Shown: positions 44,796 through 56,112 of the stretch, in pieces
How the letters are laid out: each line of letters begins with the position of its first letter
Numbering within the stretch: position 1 is the stretch's first letter
Assembly (NCBI GenBank): GCA_030220185.1
Contig: JASPKZ010004568.1
Coordinates: 186,001 to 250,000, forward strand
From: Diploptera punctata
Taxonomy: Eukaryota; Arthropoda; Insecta; Blattodea; Blaberidae
DNA: 64,000 bases
Direction: 5' to 3'
The notes under the pieces: generated by a model
Told to the model about the DNA's origin: nothing
The model's database searches: none
The model's input: only the letters and a program-made list of their open reading frames with translations
Position numbers and translations under genes: made by a program

Positions 44796-45336
44796 CATAG
44801 AACTTGTGATTTTCTATCCACATGTCATTCGCTGAAATCTATGGGGAAATAAGCATACATAACAAGCTTGGTTAAGTAATTCCGGATAGGGAGTTCACTT
44901 GTCCGTAGAATTTTAACGACCGAATTTCTATTCCTACATCAAACTCTTCTATTTCCTCTTACAAAAATTCTCATGAACGGTGTCAAAGTTCTGGTATTAT
45001 GAATGTACCTAATATGTATATCAATATATTACGATACTCACTCTCTCCTTCCCTCTTCCTGTCTTTCTAACTTCCACTACCTGTTCATTCGTCTTGTGTG
45101 AATGTATATATACAGGAACATAGACCTTCTGCTCAAGTATAGATTAACATCTGCCTGCATGGTCGCCTGAAACTTGTGATCCTATTCGGGCCGTGGGCTG
45201 TCCCTTTACTCGTATTGAAAAAAAATATATATTAATTTATTTAATGATCAGTGTGTTTGTTTTGAATTTACAGCTGATAATCTTAATTTATTTCGAAGAG
45301 TCGCTTTTGTTACTTTTATCATTCAGTAAAAATATA
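44796..45336. other. No gene recognised
   Basis: No supported feature; a CTCTCTCCTTCCCTCTTCCT pyrimidine tract is near 45041. Confidence 0.5.
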
Positions 45337-45405
45337 CGTTATTATTATTATTATTTTTATTATTATTATTATTATTATTTATTATTATTATTATTATTGC
45401 TGTTG
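45337..45405. repeat. (TTA)n microsatellite, left of SINE
   Basis: TTA/TTT triplets for about 60 bp, ending in GCTGTTGT next to the SINE head. Confidence 0.9.
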
Positions 45406-45745
45406 TTCACCGCTGTGGTCTCGAGGTAGCGTGCTGCCTTTTCACACAGCGGGCCTGGGTTCGATCCCCGGTCGGGGCAGTTTTTCTGGGTGAGGTTTTT
45501 ATCGGGGTTTTTCCACACCTGTAAGACAAATGCCAGGAAAACTTTAAAGCCCAAACAGTCCCCGAAATCATATGGCCATCATCGTCATCATTATCATGAC
45601 CACCATCATCATCATCATCCTTCACCGGTGTGTAAAGCAACGGGAATCTACCACACCTACAATTCCCTACTAAAGCGGCAAGCATAGCATGAAAATGCCG
45701 TGATTGCAGTGAAGGACCTACCTGTGGGGAATTACTATGGATGGA
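45406..45745 (+). mobile_element. SINE-1 copy, full length, inside a triplet microsatellite
   Basis: Starts CACCGCTGTGGTCTCGAGGT and has a perfect B box (GGGTTCGATCCCC), the TTTTTCCACACCTGTAAGAC block, ATC-rich tract, CACCGGTGTGTAAAGCAACG and the end GAATTACTATGGATGGA. TTA triplets lie on both sides, so the element inserted into a TTA array or seeded one. Confidence 0.93.
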
Positions 45746-45802
45746 TTATTATTGTTGTTGTTAATTTTATTATTATTGTTAATATTATTATTATTATTAT
45801 TT
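45746..45802. repeat. (ATT)n microsatellite, right of SINE
   Basis: Imperfect ATT/GTT triplets continuing the array on the left. Confidence 0.85.
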
Positions 45803-46074
45803 ATAATGTAAAATTATAAAACTAATACCAATAATGTGCTCAAATGATTAAAACTTCTAAAACTTGTTCGGAATCTGATTCCATAATCAGCAGCAGATGT
45901 AATGATAATGATTGTTATGGTTTTGTTTAGAGGGTTGTTTCTACAGGATACAAACCACATTAATTGTATATTTATTTCAAATTCATGTCTCTCCCTGTGT
46001 ATTTTGACTTTGCTTCCGTTTTATTTTGGCCTATTACAGTTACCGTATCTTGTTTCACCATATTATGACTGGCT

Positions 46075-46400
46075 TCGCGCAGTAGCCGACTGGTTAAGCC
46101 ATGGCGCAGAGCTACGGGACTTACGCTGGTTCGAGTCCCCATGTGGGAAGATATACTCTCATGGAATTTTGGCCATTATGGAACCGGTGTCCACCCAGCA
46201 TCGTGGGGCATTTGGTAACTACAATAAGTAGTAACTCCAGGTTGAGATGACCAGCTATAAAGTTTGGGGGACCCGACATGCTGACCACATATCTCCCCTA
46301 CACTGGCTTATGATCGTCTACCTCTATGATTAACGCTTGTGGACGTGAGGCCAGCAGCCAGATTTTAGGCCTGTCGCGCTTGGAATTTTAATGGCACTTC
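46075..46400 (+). mobile_element. SINE-2 copy
   Basis: Head with TAGCCGACTGGTTAAGCC (A box), a long spacer, ACGGGACTTACGCTGGTTCG and B box GGTTCGAGTCCCC. The body (ACTCTCATGGAATTTTGGCC) runs to about 46400. Head and body match the minus-strand copy at 5200-5405. Confidence 0.65.
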
Positions 46401-46764
46401 AATGTTGTGTTTAGCGTAACACGATTCTCTTTTGTATATTTAAAAAATTCTCTAAAAGTTATATTAAAATAAGTAAACAATAGCATCATTTTAAACGAGA
46501 ATGCACGCAGTACAAATAACCCTGTCTACAAACCATAACGAATAACATTGAGTAAAGTAATATTCAATGATTATTAAAGACGATTACGAAAGGCATACAA
46601 CAGTTTAAATCAAGATCAAGAGGACTGCACCCAAGAGATGGCAATTTTTAAATTTTGTTTCGTGACTAATAACTTGTCAAAATGTTATGACTTTATTAAT
46701 GTTCAATAGTATTGTTATGATTATATCGTGACATTTGTTTAATATCTCTCAATACGATTATATG
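46401..46764. other. No gene recognised
   Basis: AT-rich spacer. Confidence 0.5.
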
Positions 46765-46990
46765 TCAACCGCTGTGGTATCCTCGTCTATATCTCGTGCG
46801 CAGCGAGCCACAATGTTCGAACTCTAGTTAGGACAGGTTTCCTGGGTGAATGTTATATCAGTTTTTCTGACCTGTAAGACAGATTTAAAGATTCCTTCTT
46901 GAATATGATGATAAAGATTCGCTAAGGCCCAGTTAGTCTCTAAACATTATCTGGCCATGATAATCACCATTAATTTATTCACCATGTTTA
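46765..46990 (+). mobile_element. SINE-1 relic
   Basis: CAACCGCTGTGGTATCCTCG begins a decayed head with a weakened B box (TGTTCGAACTCTAG). CAGGTTTCCTGGGTGAATG and GACCTGTAAGACAGATTTAA follow. It fades near 46990 in the same way as the copy at 16541. Confidence 0.75.
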
Positions 46991-47204
46991 ATGCTGTGGT
47001 TCGACTTAAATGTTCGTGTTGTCTCGGAAGCAGCCCTGGATTTAGCTAATCACAGATTGGGGAAGGCCCTTGTGTGGTCAAAAAAGTATGTGTGTATGTG
47101 TGTGTGTTTTAAAATTGGCACCCGTCTTACGAGAGTGCCACTCTAAGACCCGGGCCGCGTGGTTCGTCTAAATATAATTGTAAGGTCAGAGTTTAAACTC
47201 ACCT

Positions 47205-48527
47205 TGGCCACCAATATAGTATCATAGTATATACTACTACTACGTCGCTTTGGATAATCGTAACTAAATGAAATTGGTGACAATCAAAAGATAAACTAAA
47301 CACTTTTTCTATACTTCATAGACATTGAATGTGGCTCCCAAGAGTGACGCTTCATACATCGAGGCGATATTCCCATTCACGCCACACACCCTTCAACATA
47401 TGTGAAGAAATGGACGGGATGGCAGCAATGATACGATGTTGGACTACTAGCGAGTTTTGAGGTAATTGAGGTATATAGACACAATTCTTTATGCAAACCC
47501 ACAAAAAGAAGTCACAGACCGTCAAGTCAGGAGATCTAGGTGGCCGCTTGTACAAAATATCATCATATTCGGCACGTCCAATCCATCTTCCTGGAAGCCG
47601 GTAATTGAGATGCTCCCGAACATGCAAATGCCAATGAGGAGGTGCTCCATCTTGCTGGAAAATATATTCATTGCCTTTTCTTGTTCCAATTGTGGAAGTA
47701 ACCTTTCAGTGAGCATAACACGATAATTTGCACCGTTGACAGTTGCCTCTAGAAAGAAAATGGGCCATAGATTTTACGTTTTGATACAGCACAAGATACA
47801 TTCACTTTAGGGGAGTCTCTTTCAACTTCCACTTTGGTGTTTGGATTCTCACTCCCCCAAATCCTAACATTATGCCTGTTCACTTTTCCATTAATGTGGA
47901 AAGTGTTACCTCATTCCCGAAAATGACTTTTTCTGACAGTTCTTCATTATCCTCCATTAGTGCCATGAAATACTCAGAGAAATCTAATCGCTTTGCATGG
48001 TCATCAGGTTTCAACGTATGCACTAATTGGAGTTTGTAGGAGTGGAACTTCAGTCGTGTCTGTAGGATCTTAGATTCGGTGGATTTAGAGATGTTTAAAT
48101 ATTGACTAGCTCTACAGACAGACTGCTTGGGAACTCGCAACAAATGTCTCCCGTATTTCATCCACAATTCTTGCATCGACGGATGCCCGGAATGACCTTT
48201 TCTTTGAATATATATGCAGCCACGATCCACAAAATCAGGGTACCACTTCAAAATTGACTTGTGTGTAGGAGTCAGATGTTGAAACCTTCGCCTAAAAGCG
48301 CGCTGGACCTGCTGTCTGCTAATGAACCCATATCGACCCCAAAAACATGATTACATTTAGTTCAGTTTCTGCATTGTTGTCCATTATTCTCCACTGTTAA
48401 CATTGTTAACATACACAAACCGTTTTCCATTTGTCTTTTGATTGTCACCAATTTCATTTAGATACGATTATCCAAAGCAACGTAGTAGTACTTTGAAGTA
48501 TGATGCTGTATTTGTGGACACCGTGTA
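47205..48527 (-). mobile_element. Mariner-like transposon with long inverted ends, decayed
   Basis: The left end (TTTGGATAATCGTAACTAAA near 47250, AATGAAATTGGTGACAATCA following) is repeated inverted at the right (TGATTGTCACCAATTTCATT near 48440). Similarity continues outward past a TACTACTACG block to about 47208 and 48518, so the inverted ends are roughly 85-90 bp. Outer boundaries are approximate; a TA target site lies close to the right edge. A broken transposase fills the interior on the minus strand. Confidence 0.88.
47352..48345 (-). pseudogene. Transposase of DUF4817/mariner type, inactive
   Basis: Cut-and-paste transposase that would bind the inverted ends. From right: N-terminal helix-turn-helix region (LTPTHKSILKWYPDFVDRGC, near 48260), a second HTH-like segment (RASQYLNISKSTESKILQTR), then VIFGNEVT. 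In the family this motif carries the first catalytic Asp (usually SDEAT), here changed to Asn. FQQDGAPPHWH near 47650 keeps the second Asp, and RPPRSPDLTVCDFFLW near 47530 the third acidic region. The frame is broken near 47880 and 47665. The altered catalytic residue and breaks make it inactive. Confidence 0.9.
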
Positions 48528-49419
48528 TAATGGAGGCGAGAAGTGTTATTTTATTTTTTGTTATATAAAAACATAATATCTATTTAACATTAAAGCTTTT
48601 AATATTCATTACGAAACACCGTTGGGGTCACTAAATAAAACAATAATACTCGTAGCTGAGATGTCAGTCGTGTCCTAATAAGTATTGGATTTCTTTGAAA
48701 TATATTGTAGATCTTTCGGAACATGTTCCGTCATTAGATTTTCAAATGGTATTGATGTATAGGGACAGAGGGATCTCGATCATCGTTCCAAGGGCGCCAC
48801 TAATTAGATGAGGATGCATTTAGCTGCCTTAAGATAGTTATTTGAAAAGATGAATATGGAACAAGTTCCGAAAAGCCTACAAGATAATTCGAATAAATCA
48901 TACTTGCTTGTGGAACATTAGAGATTTATTGTTTTAACCTTTAATTTAACATTAACTTAAGATCCTCCTCTGTTTTCCTTGTTACCTCCTGGTTCTGTAA
49001 TTCTGCTATCTCCACCCCCCTGGTATTTAACTTAGACTATATTTACAACTTTACATTCGTGTTTATACATATTGTGTAGTTTTGAAAGACATCGTAATGA
49101 AAGATCGATCCGGCATTGTTCAATGTTACCTATATTCGTTATATTTATATGACCTAAGCAGTTTCTCCTTGCCTGTACGTATATTTATATGCGGTGTAAA
49201 TTAATAAGGAAATGTCTTAAGATGTACTTTAGTATTATTGAGTATACCTTTATGTTCTTTCCTCTGAATAGTTTATATAGTTTAACTGATATAATAAACT
49301 CGTTATCCCAATCAAAGTGGTGTTTCTCAGGAATTCGTCGATGTTTTGATCTCCTTGTGTGACATCATTCTCAAGACTGCAAAAATTATATAAACACTTT
49401 GGAAATGGCACTATACATA
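48528..49419. other. No gene recognised
   Basis: No supported feature. Confidence 0.5.
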
Positions 49420-49429
49420 TTTTTACATT
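49420..49429. repeat. Target-site duplication, left (TTTTTACATT)
   Basis: Ten-base direct repeat, matched at 49765-49774. Confidence 0.75.
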
Positions 49430-49764
49430 CCATCCACCCATAGTAATTCTGCCCGAGGGCAGGTCTTTCACTGCCATCATAGCATTTTCATGCTATGCTG
49501 TGCAGCTTTACTAGGGAATTATAGGGGTGGTAGCTTCCCGTTGTTTTCCACACAGGCGAAGAATGATGATGATGATGATGATAAGAATGATGATGATGGC
49601 TGCATAATTTTCGGGGATCATTGGGCTAAGCTTCCGACATTTGTCTTACAGGTGAAGAAACCCCCCCCAAAAAAGTCACACAGGAGTCTGAGCCGACCGG
49701 AAATCGAACCCGGGCCCGCTGCGTAGCAAGTCAGCACGCTACATCGAGATCACAGCTGTGAATG
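49430..49764 (-). mobile_element. SINE-1 copy, full length, with target duplication
   Basis: Minus strand, 335 bp. The 3' end is at the left (CCATAGTAATTCTGCCCGAG) and the 5' head at the right, reading TTCACAGCTGTGATCTCGAT with a B box (GGGTTCGATTTCC). A C-rich run (CCCCCCCCAAAAAA) replaces part of the body. The 10-bp direct repeats define the full element length. Confidence 0.92.
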
Positions 49765-49774
49765 TTTTTACATT
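49765..49774. repeat. Target-site duplication, right (TTTTTACATT)
   Basis: Exact match to 49420-49429. Confidence 0.75.
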
Positions 49775-51924
49775 AAACGTAATTAAATAAAAACATACCT
49801 CAGTTTTAGTTATGAAACTTCATGGAAATTGTTCCGTTAAATTTAATTAAAATCAATCCTGTAAAGCTATGTTTGATATATAGTAAAATAAACAGTTCAT
49901 AATTATACAATTTTGTCAAAGAATGTTTCCATTGCATTTATCGACACTTTACAACAGAACTGTTTGAATAAACATGCGGTTGTCACAGTACTACATTTAA
50001 AACATTCAATTGTGGGCACTACGTCATACATGGATAAAAACATGAAATTTACGAAACCAAACTTTTAATTATATGATCAAAGATAATCGTATTTTATCAA
50101 GGAATGATATATGCCACACCATTAATTTATACATCTAATTCCATTCAATAAATAATATTTTTCTCTTTATAAAGGTAATTTCTGCTATCAGTCTTTTAAG
50201 GTAATTATTTTTTTGCTAAATTTTTACGTCATCCCATTTCATTTAATGATTTTCAATAAATTTATCTTCATTAATTACTAAAAAGTCTATACCTGGTGTA
50301 TTAATGTTCTTTTTTATGGTTCAATTCTTTTTGTCAGCTTTTTTTGTTTGGCCTATATGACAATTTTAATGCTGTGGTTATGATTTCTTTAATAAGCTCT
50401 CTCGCAAATAATTACCATTTAAATTGGCAATGTTTAAAGTTCATGTGCTTAATGGGTTATAAAAGAAAACGAACGAGTAGAAATTGTTTAAATTTGTACC
50501 GATCAACACATTATATAACTTAAAATTTTGAAAAAAATTGTTTTCACTGCGATCCGACACATTTAAATAACTAGCACAATCAATTCGTGTTTCTCCCAAT
50601 TTAAGGATTAATCCCTGTCTTCGCCTCTTTATTAGCTATTGTAGCACAATGTGAATTAAAATTATAATAGACATGAAATAATATTACATTACTTTCTTTT
50701 GCAATAGGTCCTAACATCACAATAATTAGTACTGAGTCTCTAGAATGTGAGAGTATGATTGTCCTATCCGAATTCGCAATTTTAATCGGAGGGAGAGATT
50801 GGTTTGAAATGTTTTTATCATGCGTATTGTATCCTGGAAACAATTATACCAATCGCTTAAAAGTAACACTTGCCCACCTGGAAACTGCAGTCAGAATCCC
50901 ATAATTTATTGTTTTACGATTTTGTTATATGAACCACATTATTGGTTTAATAATGGTAAGTTCTGGGAAAAAAATTGGAACTTAATAGAAAAAAATCAGG
51001 TAAAAATTTGCAACCTAATTGAAGAATAATATACGTTAACCTGGTGCCGACAGCAAATTCTTATTTAAGCGATAGACATATATTTTCAATATCTGTGATT
51101 ATTAAATATTAGAGAAAAATTTAATTTCTGGTAACAATTTATTAAACAATCAATTGGTTAGAAAATAAACTCTCACTGTTTAATAAGACGATATATTAAA
51201 AAACATAATAATCTTAAGCCGATAGCGTTAAGTTAAACGAAATTTTTAAAGGTAAAATGTACAGTCTGCCTAGTTTAAAACATTTCCGATACACAAATTT
51301 GTATCTAGAAAATGTTATACCTCTTCGACATTATAGTGAGATAATCCAGAAAGCTAATATACTGACCTACTATGTTTATAATTCAGTTGAATATATCATA
51401 ATGAAATACAATGTTGAATTCTATTCCGACTATCCCTGTTTGTATGAGCTTCGGGTGCTATTTTGTTGGGAATTTAATTAACTGCATCTCCACATGAGCA
51501 ATGTCATGCACAATAGATAGTAGTCTATGCAAATAGCCCTTAGAGTTCAGGTAGAATAAATGTACGTTATTCGCATCATCCTTTCTGAAAGAAACAATGG
51601 AATACGTAACATAAAATTATTAACGGTAAATCATTTTGAAACTCTTGAAAACAGTTGTGTTGAAATAAATATGAAAGAGTTGAACAATTTTTTTTTCTGA
51701 CGGGTGCGATACAGTAAAAAAAAGAGCCCCTTTGTACTGTTCGCTGTATGTCATAGCGCCCGGATATTAACACATTCACATACAGCTTGACCCCGTCTCC
51801 ATTCAATCATAAAACTGCTTTAATTAAATTGCTATCTCCCTGAAATAGAAAACACTCTGTCCAATAATATTTCCATTCACTGTCTTACAGTTTCACGCTC
51901 ACAGCTATTGTTTCTATTCTACAG
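49775..51924. other. No gene recognised
   Basis: AT-rich DNA. Plus-strand open stretches at 50820-51029 and 51257-51481 (69-74 codons) have no recognisable motif. Confidence 0.45.
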
Positions 51925-52025
51925 ATAACTTCGTTATCTCAGGCGCAGTGGATCCGGGTTCGACCTCAAGTCGCTAGTTGTTTTTTTTCCGTGAGTTATT
52001 TACATTTTTTCTCACCCGCATTTTG
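51925..52025 (+). mobile_element. Possible SINE-1 relic
   Basis: GGCGCAGTGGATCCGGGTTC (B-box region) is followed by TTTTTTCCGTGAG and TTTTTTCTCACCCGC, paralleling the SINE-1 head and its GTGAGG...CCTCACC block. Heavily decayed. Confidence 0.35.
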
Positions 52026-52140
52026 TCCCGAGCACCTGATCATCATACCATATATGAATATATTACTGAACGGTTGTCTTGTTTTATAATAATAATGAAG
52101 AGTGCACAATGTTAAGTTTTCATTCACCATGGTCCACCGT

Positions 52141-52420
52141 TCAGTCACCTCCACAGTAAGCCCTCAGGGGCACGTCTCGCCTCCGACACGACACAACATG
52201 GTAATGGTCGCAGTGTTCAGCGCACAGCTCACAGACGCACTGGGAGTCTGGTTCGTGATGTTTCTTCATATGATGGAACCCATGTGTTGCCATTCTTGTT
52301 ATCAGGTATCTGAGGTCGTATTGTGCTTGTCTCCAATCCGTTGTCATCATAGCGTCCGTCGAGTAGAATTCCATCCAGATTTTGCCTTGTTTTACATTTT
52401 TTTAATTGTTTGGAGGTGGC
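52141..52420 (-). pseudogene. Possible LINE C-terminal fragment with zinc-knuckle-like motif
   Basis: The minus-strand frame 52374-52141 reads WRQAQYDLRYLITRMATHGF followed by a Cys/His cluster C-x-C-x2-C-x8-H-x4-C (CVCELCAEH to HVVSC). Such clusters end the RNase H/C-terminal part of several LINE proteins. GC content is higher than in the surroundings, fitting relict coding sequence. No RT part is visible. A fragment of a host gene cannot be excluded. Confidence 0.4.
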
Positions 52421-53039
52421 CCAGGCATTTGACGTGATCGCTTATCCGCAAACGCCTTTTTGTCCATGGATGATCCAGATTTTAAAATCATCTACGCACA
52501 TGTGCCTCTGTAAGACACAGGTGGCGTGGGCACATAGGAGAGATTAAGCACCCAAAATGCACCCTTAAATTTCAAAATGCAGTTAACCTCATTAAAACTC
52601 TTTCCAAGGACTTAATGTCTGGAACCTGTTGGTGGGATTTTGGTGATCCCAGAGATATTTCTATTCTTCTGAGCATTTGTAATTTCGGGCTCACTTTTTC
52701 AGAGCTTTGTGAGAATTCGGTTCTAGCCTTGTTCTGTAAGTGGTGAGAGTTTTGTGACTTTTCATAAAATAGTTTACAAGAGGGAGAGGGAAATATTTGT
52801 TGTGGTAGTAGTTGGGGTCATACAAACCCCACCGTCAGGTAATAATGTGTGTTTTTCATCAAACTGAATCTCGTGATTAGATTTATAGGCTGTGAAATCT
52901 TTCATTATATAGTAATTATCTATGTTAGTGAAACAGTAATTTCTTTATTTTATTTTATTTTATTTTTATAATGACATTTTCAAGTAAATGGCTCACAAGA
53001 GATGAGATAAATGAACTCGTAAACAGAACTGATAGTAAA
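52421..53039. other. No gene recognised
   Basis: Contains (TTTTA)n-like TTATTTTATTTTATTTTATT near 52945. Nothing coding supported. Confidence 0.45.
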
Positions 53040-53260
53040 GTAAAGCGATCCCACTACAGGCCTCAAGAGTCCCTTGGGGTAGTAGGAGGTTAAGGCTCCC
53101 ACTTTTTCTGTACAATCGGCACTTGATGTCAACCGGGTTGTCAGCCATGCATGAGGGCCGCCTTTACCCCGAGAAGAAGTGTCTGGTCCTCATTTCCGTT
53201 AGAGAGGAGTTGACTCCAGGGCCATAGTGCTGACAGAAGGTTTGGGTCAGTTTAAAAATC
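53040..53260 (-). repeat. Unknown interspersed repeat, copy 2
   Basis: Matches 41091-41390 block by block (see there), better preserved here: GGGGTAGTAGGAGGTTAAGG, GAGGGCCGCCTTTACCCCGA and AAGTGTCTGGTCCTCATTTC. On the minus strand a short frame contains CRLYRKSGSLNLLLPQGT. Class unknown. Confidence 0.55.
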
Positions 53261-54217
53261 ATGGGGTCCAACAGAAACAGGTGCACAACAATGTGACAGA
53301 AGCTGTAGCTTTCAGTGGAACAAAAATATACAATTTCTGCCCTAGAAAAAAGATAAGAAGTTAGCAATGGAATGTGTGGACTGGAATAAACACATGTGGA
53401 ATGATCACAGGCCCTTACTTTGTGCTTCATGTAGTGAACTGTCAAAATAATATTTAATTGATCTGGCGTGTATTTGCAATGGGAGATATTTATATAGTTA
53501 GTTAGTTGTGTAGTCCCTGGCCCTCAATGGTCTGCTTAATGGTATTAAATATGGAGGTTTAATTTACTACAAAGCATAATATGATAAAATACAAAACCTT
53601 ATACAAATCCTATTAAAATAAACACGTTTTAAAACTAAAATAATGTGAGGGGTCACTGTGATCTCACAATCAGGAATATTGATGCAACGTTTAACCTTCA
53701 GGATCCAGGGTTAATGTCTGGACCATGAAGATATACGTTTTAGGTCAGTGTTCACATGACCAATCCAATAGTTGAATTCACCAGTTACTTTGTATTCGAA
53801 CAATTAAACACAAAAAAGAAGTAGTGATTACACATTCAGAACTGAGCATAACTTGTGCTCCTGAAGCCTGATTTGATACCAAAATATACAGGTTTCCAAG
53901 TTATCACCGTACCATTGAGCTACAACCTCATAACTTCCGGACCTGCCACCATCTATTAAGGGGGGCGATGGGTGAAAAATTGACCATTTGAGATCAAGAT
54001 TGGCATTTTTTGTTTTTGTTTGTACTACAAAATATCCTGTACTCTAATATATATGTTGGCAAAGTTTCAGAGGCCTATGGCGCTTCTAAGGGCCCTAAAT
54101 TACGTCAGAGCTAAAAGGCTGAGCCATTTAAATACCACATGCATGCAAATCTTTAAACGTGTTTCTCCACTTTTATTTCCACTAATAATTATTAGTCAAT
54201 ATTAATATTTATCTATT
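53261..54217. other. No gene; one tRNA-like remnant
   Basis: On the minus strand 53868-53935 has a good D-arm/A-box block (GTAGCTCAATGGTACGG), but the T arm is decayed (TGGTATCAAATCAGG). The rest has no supported feature. Confidence 0.4.
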
Positions 54218-54233
54218 TATATAAATTCTAATA
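54218..54233. repeat. Target-site duplication, left (TATATAAATTCTAATA)
   Basis: Exact 16-bp match to 57494-57509. Confidence 0.95.
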
Positions 54234-54259
54234 CTTACTTACTTACTTACTCACTGGCA

Positions 54260-56101
54260 CTATCGAACCCGTAGGTTCATGGCCGCACGGACATAAGCTC
54301 TCCATACATCCCTATCCTGAGCTAATGCTTTCCAATCATTCCCTGTATAATCTACTTCCCTCAAATCATAGTTAATGTTGTTCTCCCACCTCATTTTTGG
54401 TCTACCAACTGGGCGTTTTCCCTCTGGCTTTCCTACAAGAAGTTTCCATGCACGTCTTTCATTCCCCATACGCGCAACATGTCCTGCCCATCGCAGTCTA
54501 CGGGACTTAACTGTTCTTATTATATCTGGCTTCCTATAAAGACCATGTAGTTCATTGTTATGTAGTCTTCTCCATTCACCTGTCTGTTCATCTCTCTTTG
54601 GTCCGAAAATTTTCCTAAGTACTTTATTCTCAAATACTCGTAATCTCCTTTCCTCCCTTAAAGTAAGAGTCCATGTTTCGCACCCATATAATATAACTGG
54701 TAGAACAATAGTTTTATATATTTTCAGCTTAACGTTTTTTGAAAGGAATTGGGACATCAAAAGTCTCTGCAATGCATAATAGCATGCATTTCCAGAATTG
54801 AGCCTATGTTTAATTTCTTTGTGCATCTCATTCCTATTTGTGATTATTGTTCCTAGGTATTTGAATTCAGCCAATTCCTCAAAATTTCCCTCATTTGTCA
54901 TTAACTGTCTATTTCCATTATATAATGTATTTCTACGTGTGACCATATATTTAGTTTTACTGATATTTACTTCCAGTCCTAATTTCTTAGTGTTACTCAA
55001 TAGTGTGTGCGTGTTGGCCTTTAGTATCTCCTCGCTATCGGCCAGTAGTACTACATCATCAGCATAAACTAACAGCTTATTAATACCATTCAGTTGTAAG
55101 CCTTCCTCATTCTCAAAGATTTAATGGCATGCTCTAGTACAAAATTAAATAGTAGAGGAGATAGTGCATCTCCTTGCTTTAACCCATTCTGGATTTCAAA
55201 AGTGTCTGAAAACTGTTTGCCTACACGCACCCTACTCGTTGAGCCATTTAGACACATTCGTATAAGTCTAACTAACTTTTTAGGAATTCCAAACTCCAGC
55301 AGGATACTATATAACTTCTCCCTCTTAATTGAATCATATGCTTTTTGAAGTCTACATATAGTTGATGTACAGTACCATTATATTCCCATTTCTTTTCTAA
55401 AATCTGTCTTATACTAAAAATCTGATCTGTTGTAGACCTGTTTCTTCTAAATGCACATTGATGATCTCCTAGAATGTCATCAATATAGGGAGCAAGTCTG
55501 CTTACTAATATATTTGTTAGAATTTTGTACGAAGTTGAAAGTAATGAGATGCCCCTATAGTTGTTGCAATCAGTTTTATCTCCTTTCTTATAAATTGGTA
55601 CGATAATTGATTCCTTCCATTCATCTGGAAGAGCTTCTTTTTCCCAAATCATACTAAGCAACCAGCGTATCTTGTCCATCAACTTTTCTCCCCTGATTTT
55701 ATCAGTTCTGCTGGGATCTCATCTGAGCCTGATGCTTTATACATCTTCAATTTTTCAATTGCCATTTCAACCTCTAATGCACTTGGCTCTGCGACTAGCA
55801 TTTCTGCTGTCTGTAACTTATCCTCCTCAATGTCCTGTTCTGTATGTACATTTAATAGCTGATTAAAATAACTTTTCCATCTATTTAATATACTCTTGGA
55901 ATCTGCAATCATATCCCCATTTTCATTCCGAATTATGTTTGTTCTAGCCTGAAACCCTTTCTTCTCTATACTAATTCCCTGATATAATTCTCTAATGTTC
56001 CTATTTTTTGCATTCATTTCAAGATCATTAATCTTCTCTCTCAAATATTCCCTCTTTTTACTCTTTAGTAACTTGGTGGTTTCCCGTCTAACACTACCCA
56101 A
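54260..56101 (-). pseudogene. Linker and RT of LINE family 1 (copy D), frameshifted
   Basis: The linker and N-terminal RT (56101-55679) begin GSVRRETTKLLKSKKREYL. A one-base loss in a G run (about 55690) shifts into 55682-55272, which holds DCNNYRGISLLSTSYK and AFRRNRSTTDQ. A further break near 55345 turns KKAYDSI out of frame. NGLKQGDALSPLLFN follows, then a one-base loss near 55122. YADDVVLLADSEEI (about 55070) leads to the C-terminal GHVARM and GRPKMRWENN, ending at 54260. The catalytic YADD residues are intact. It would reverse-transcribe its own RNA from the nicked target if the frame were whole. Confidence 0.95.
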
Positions 56102-56112
56102 TTGCTCTAAAT

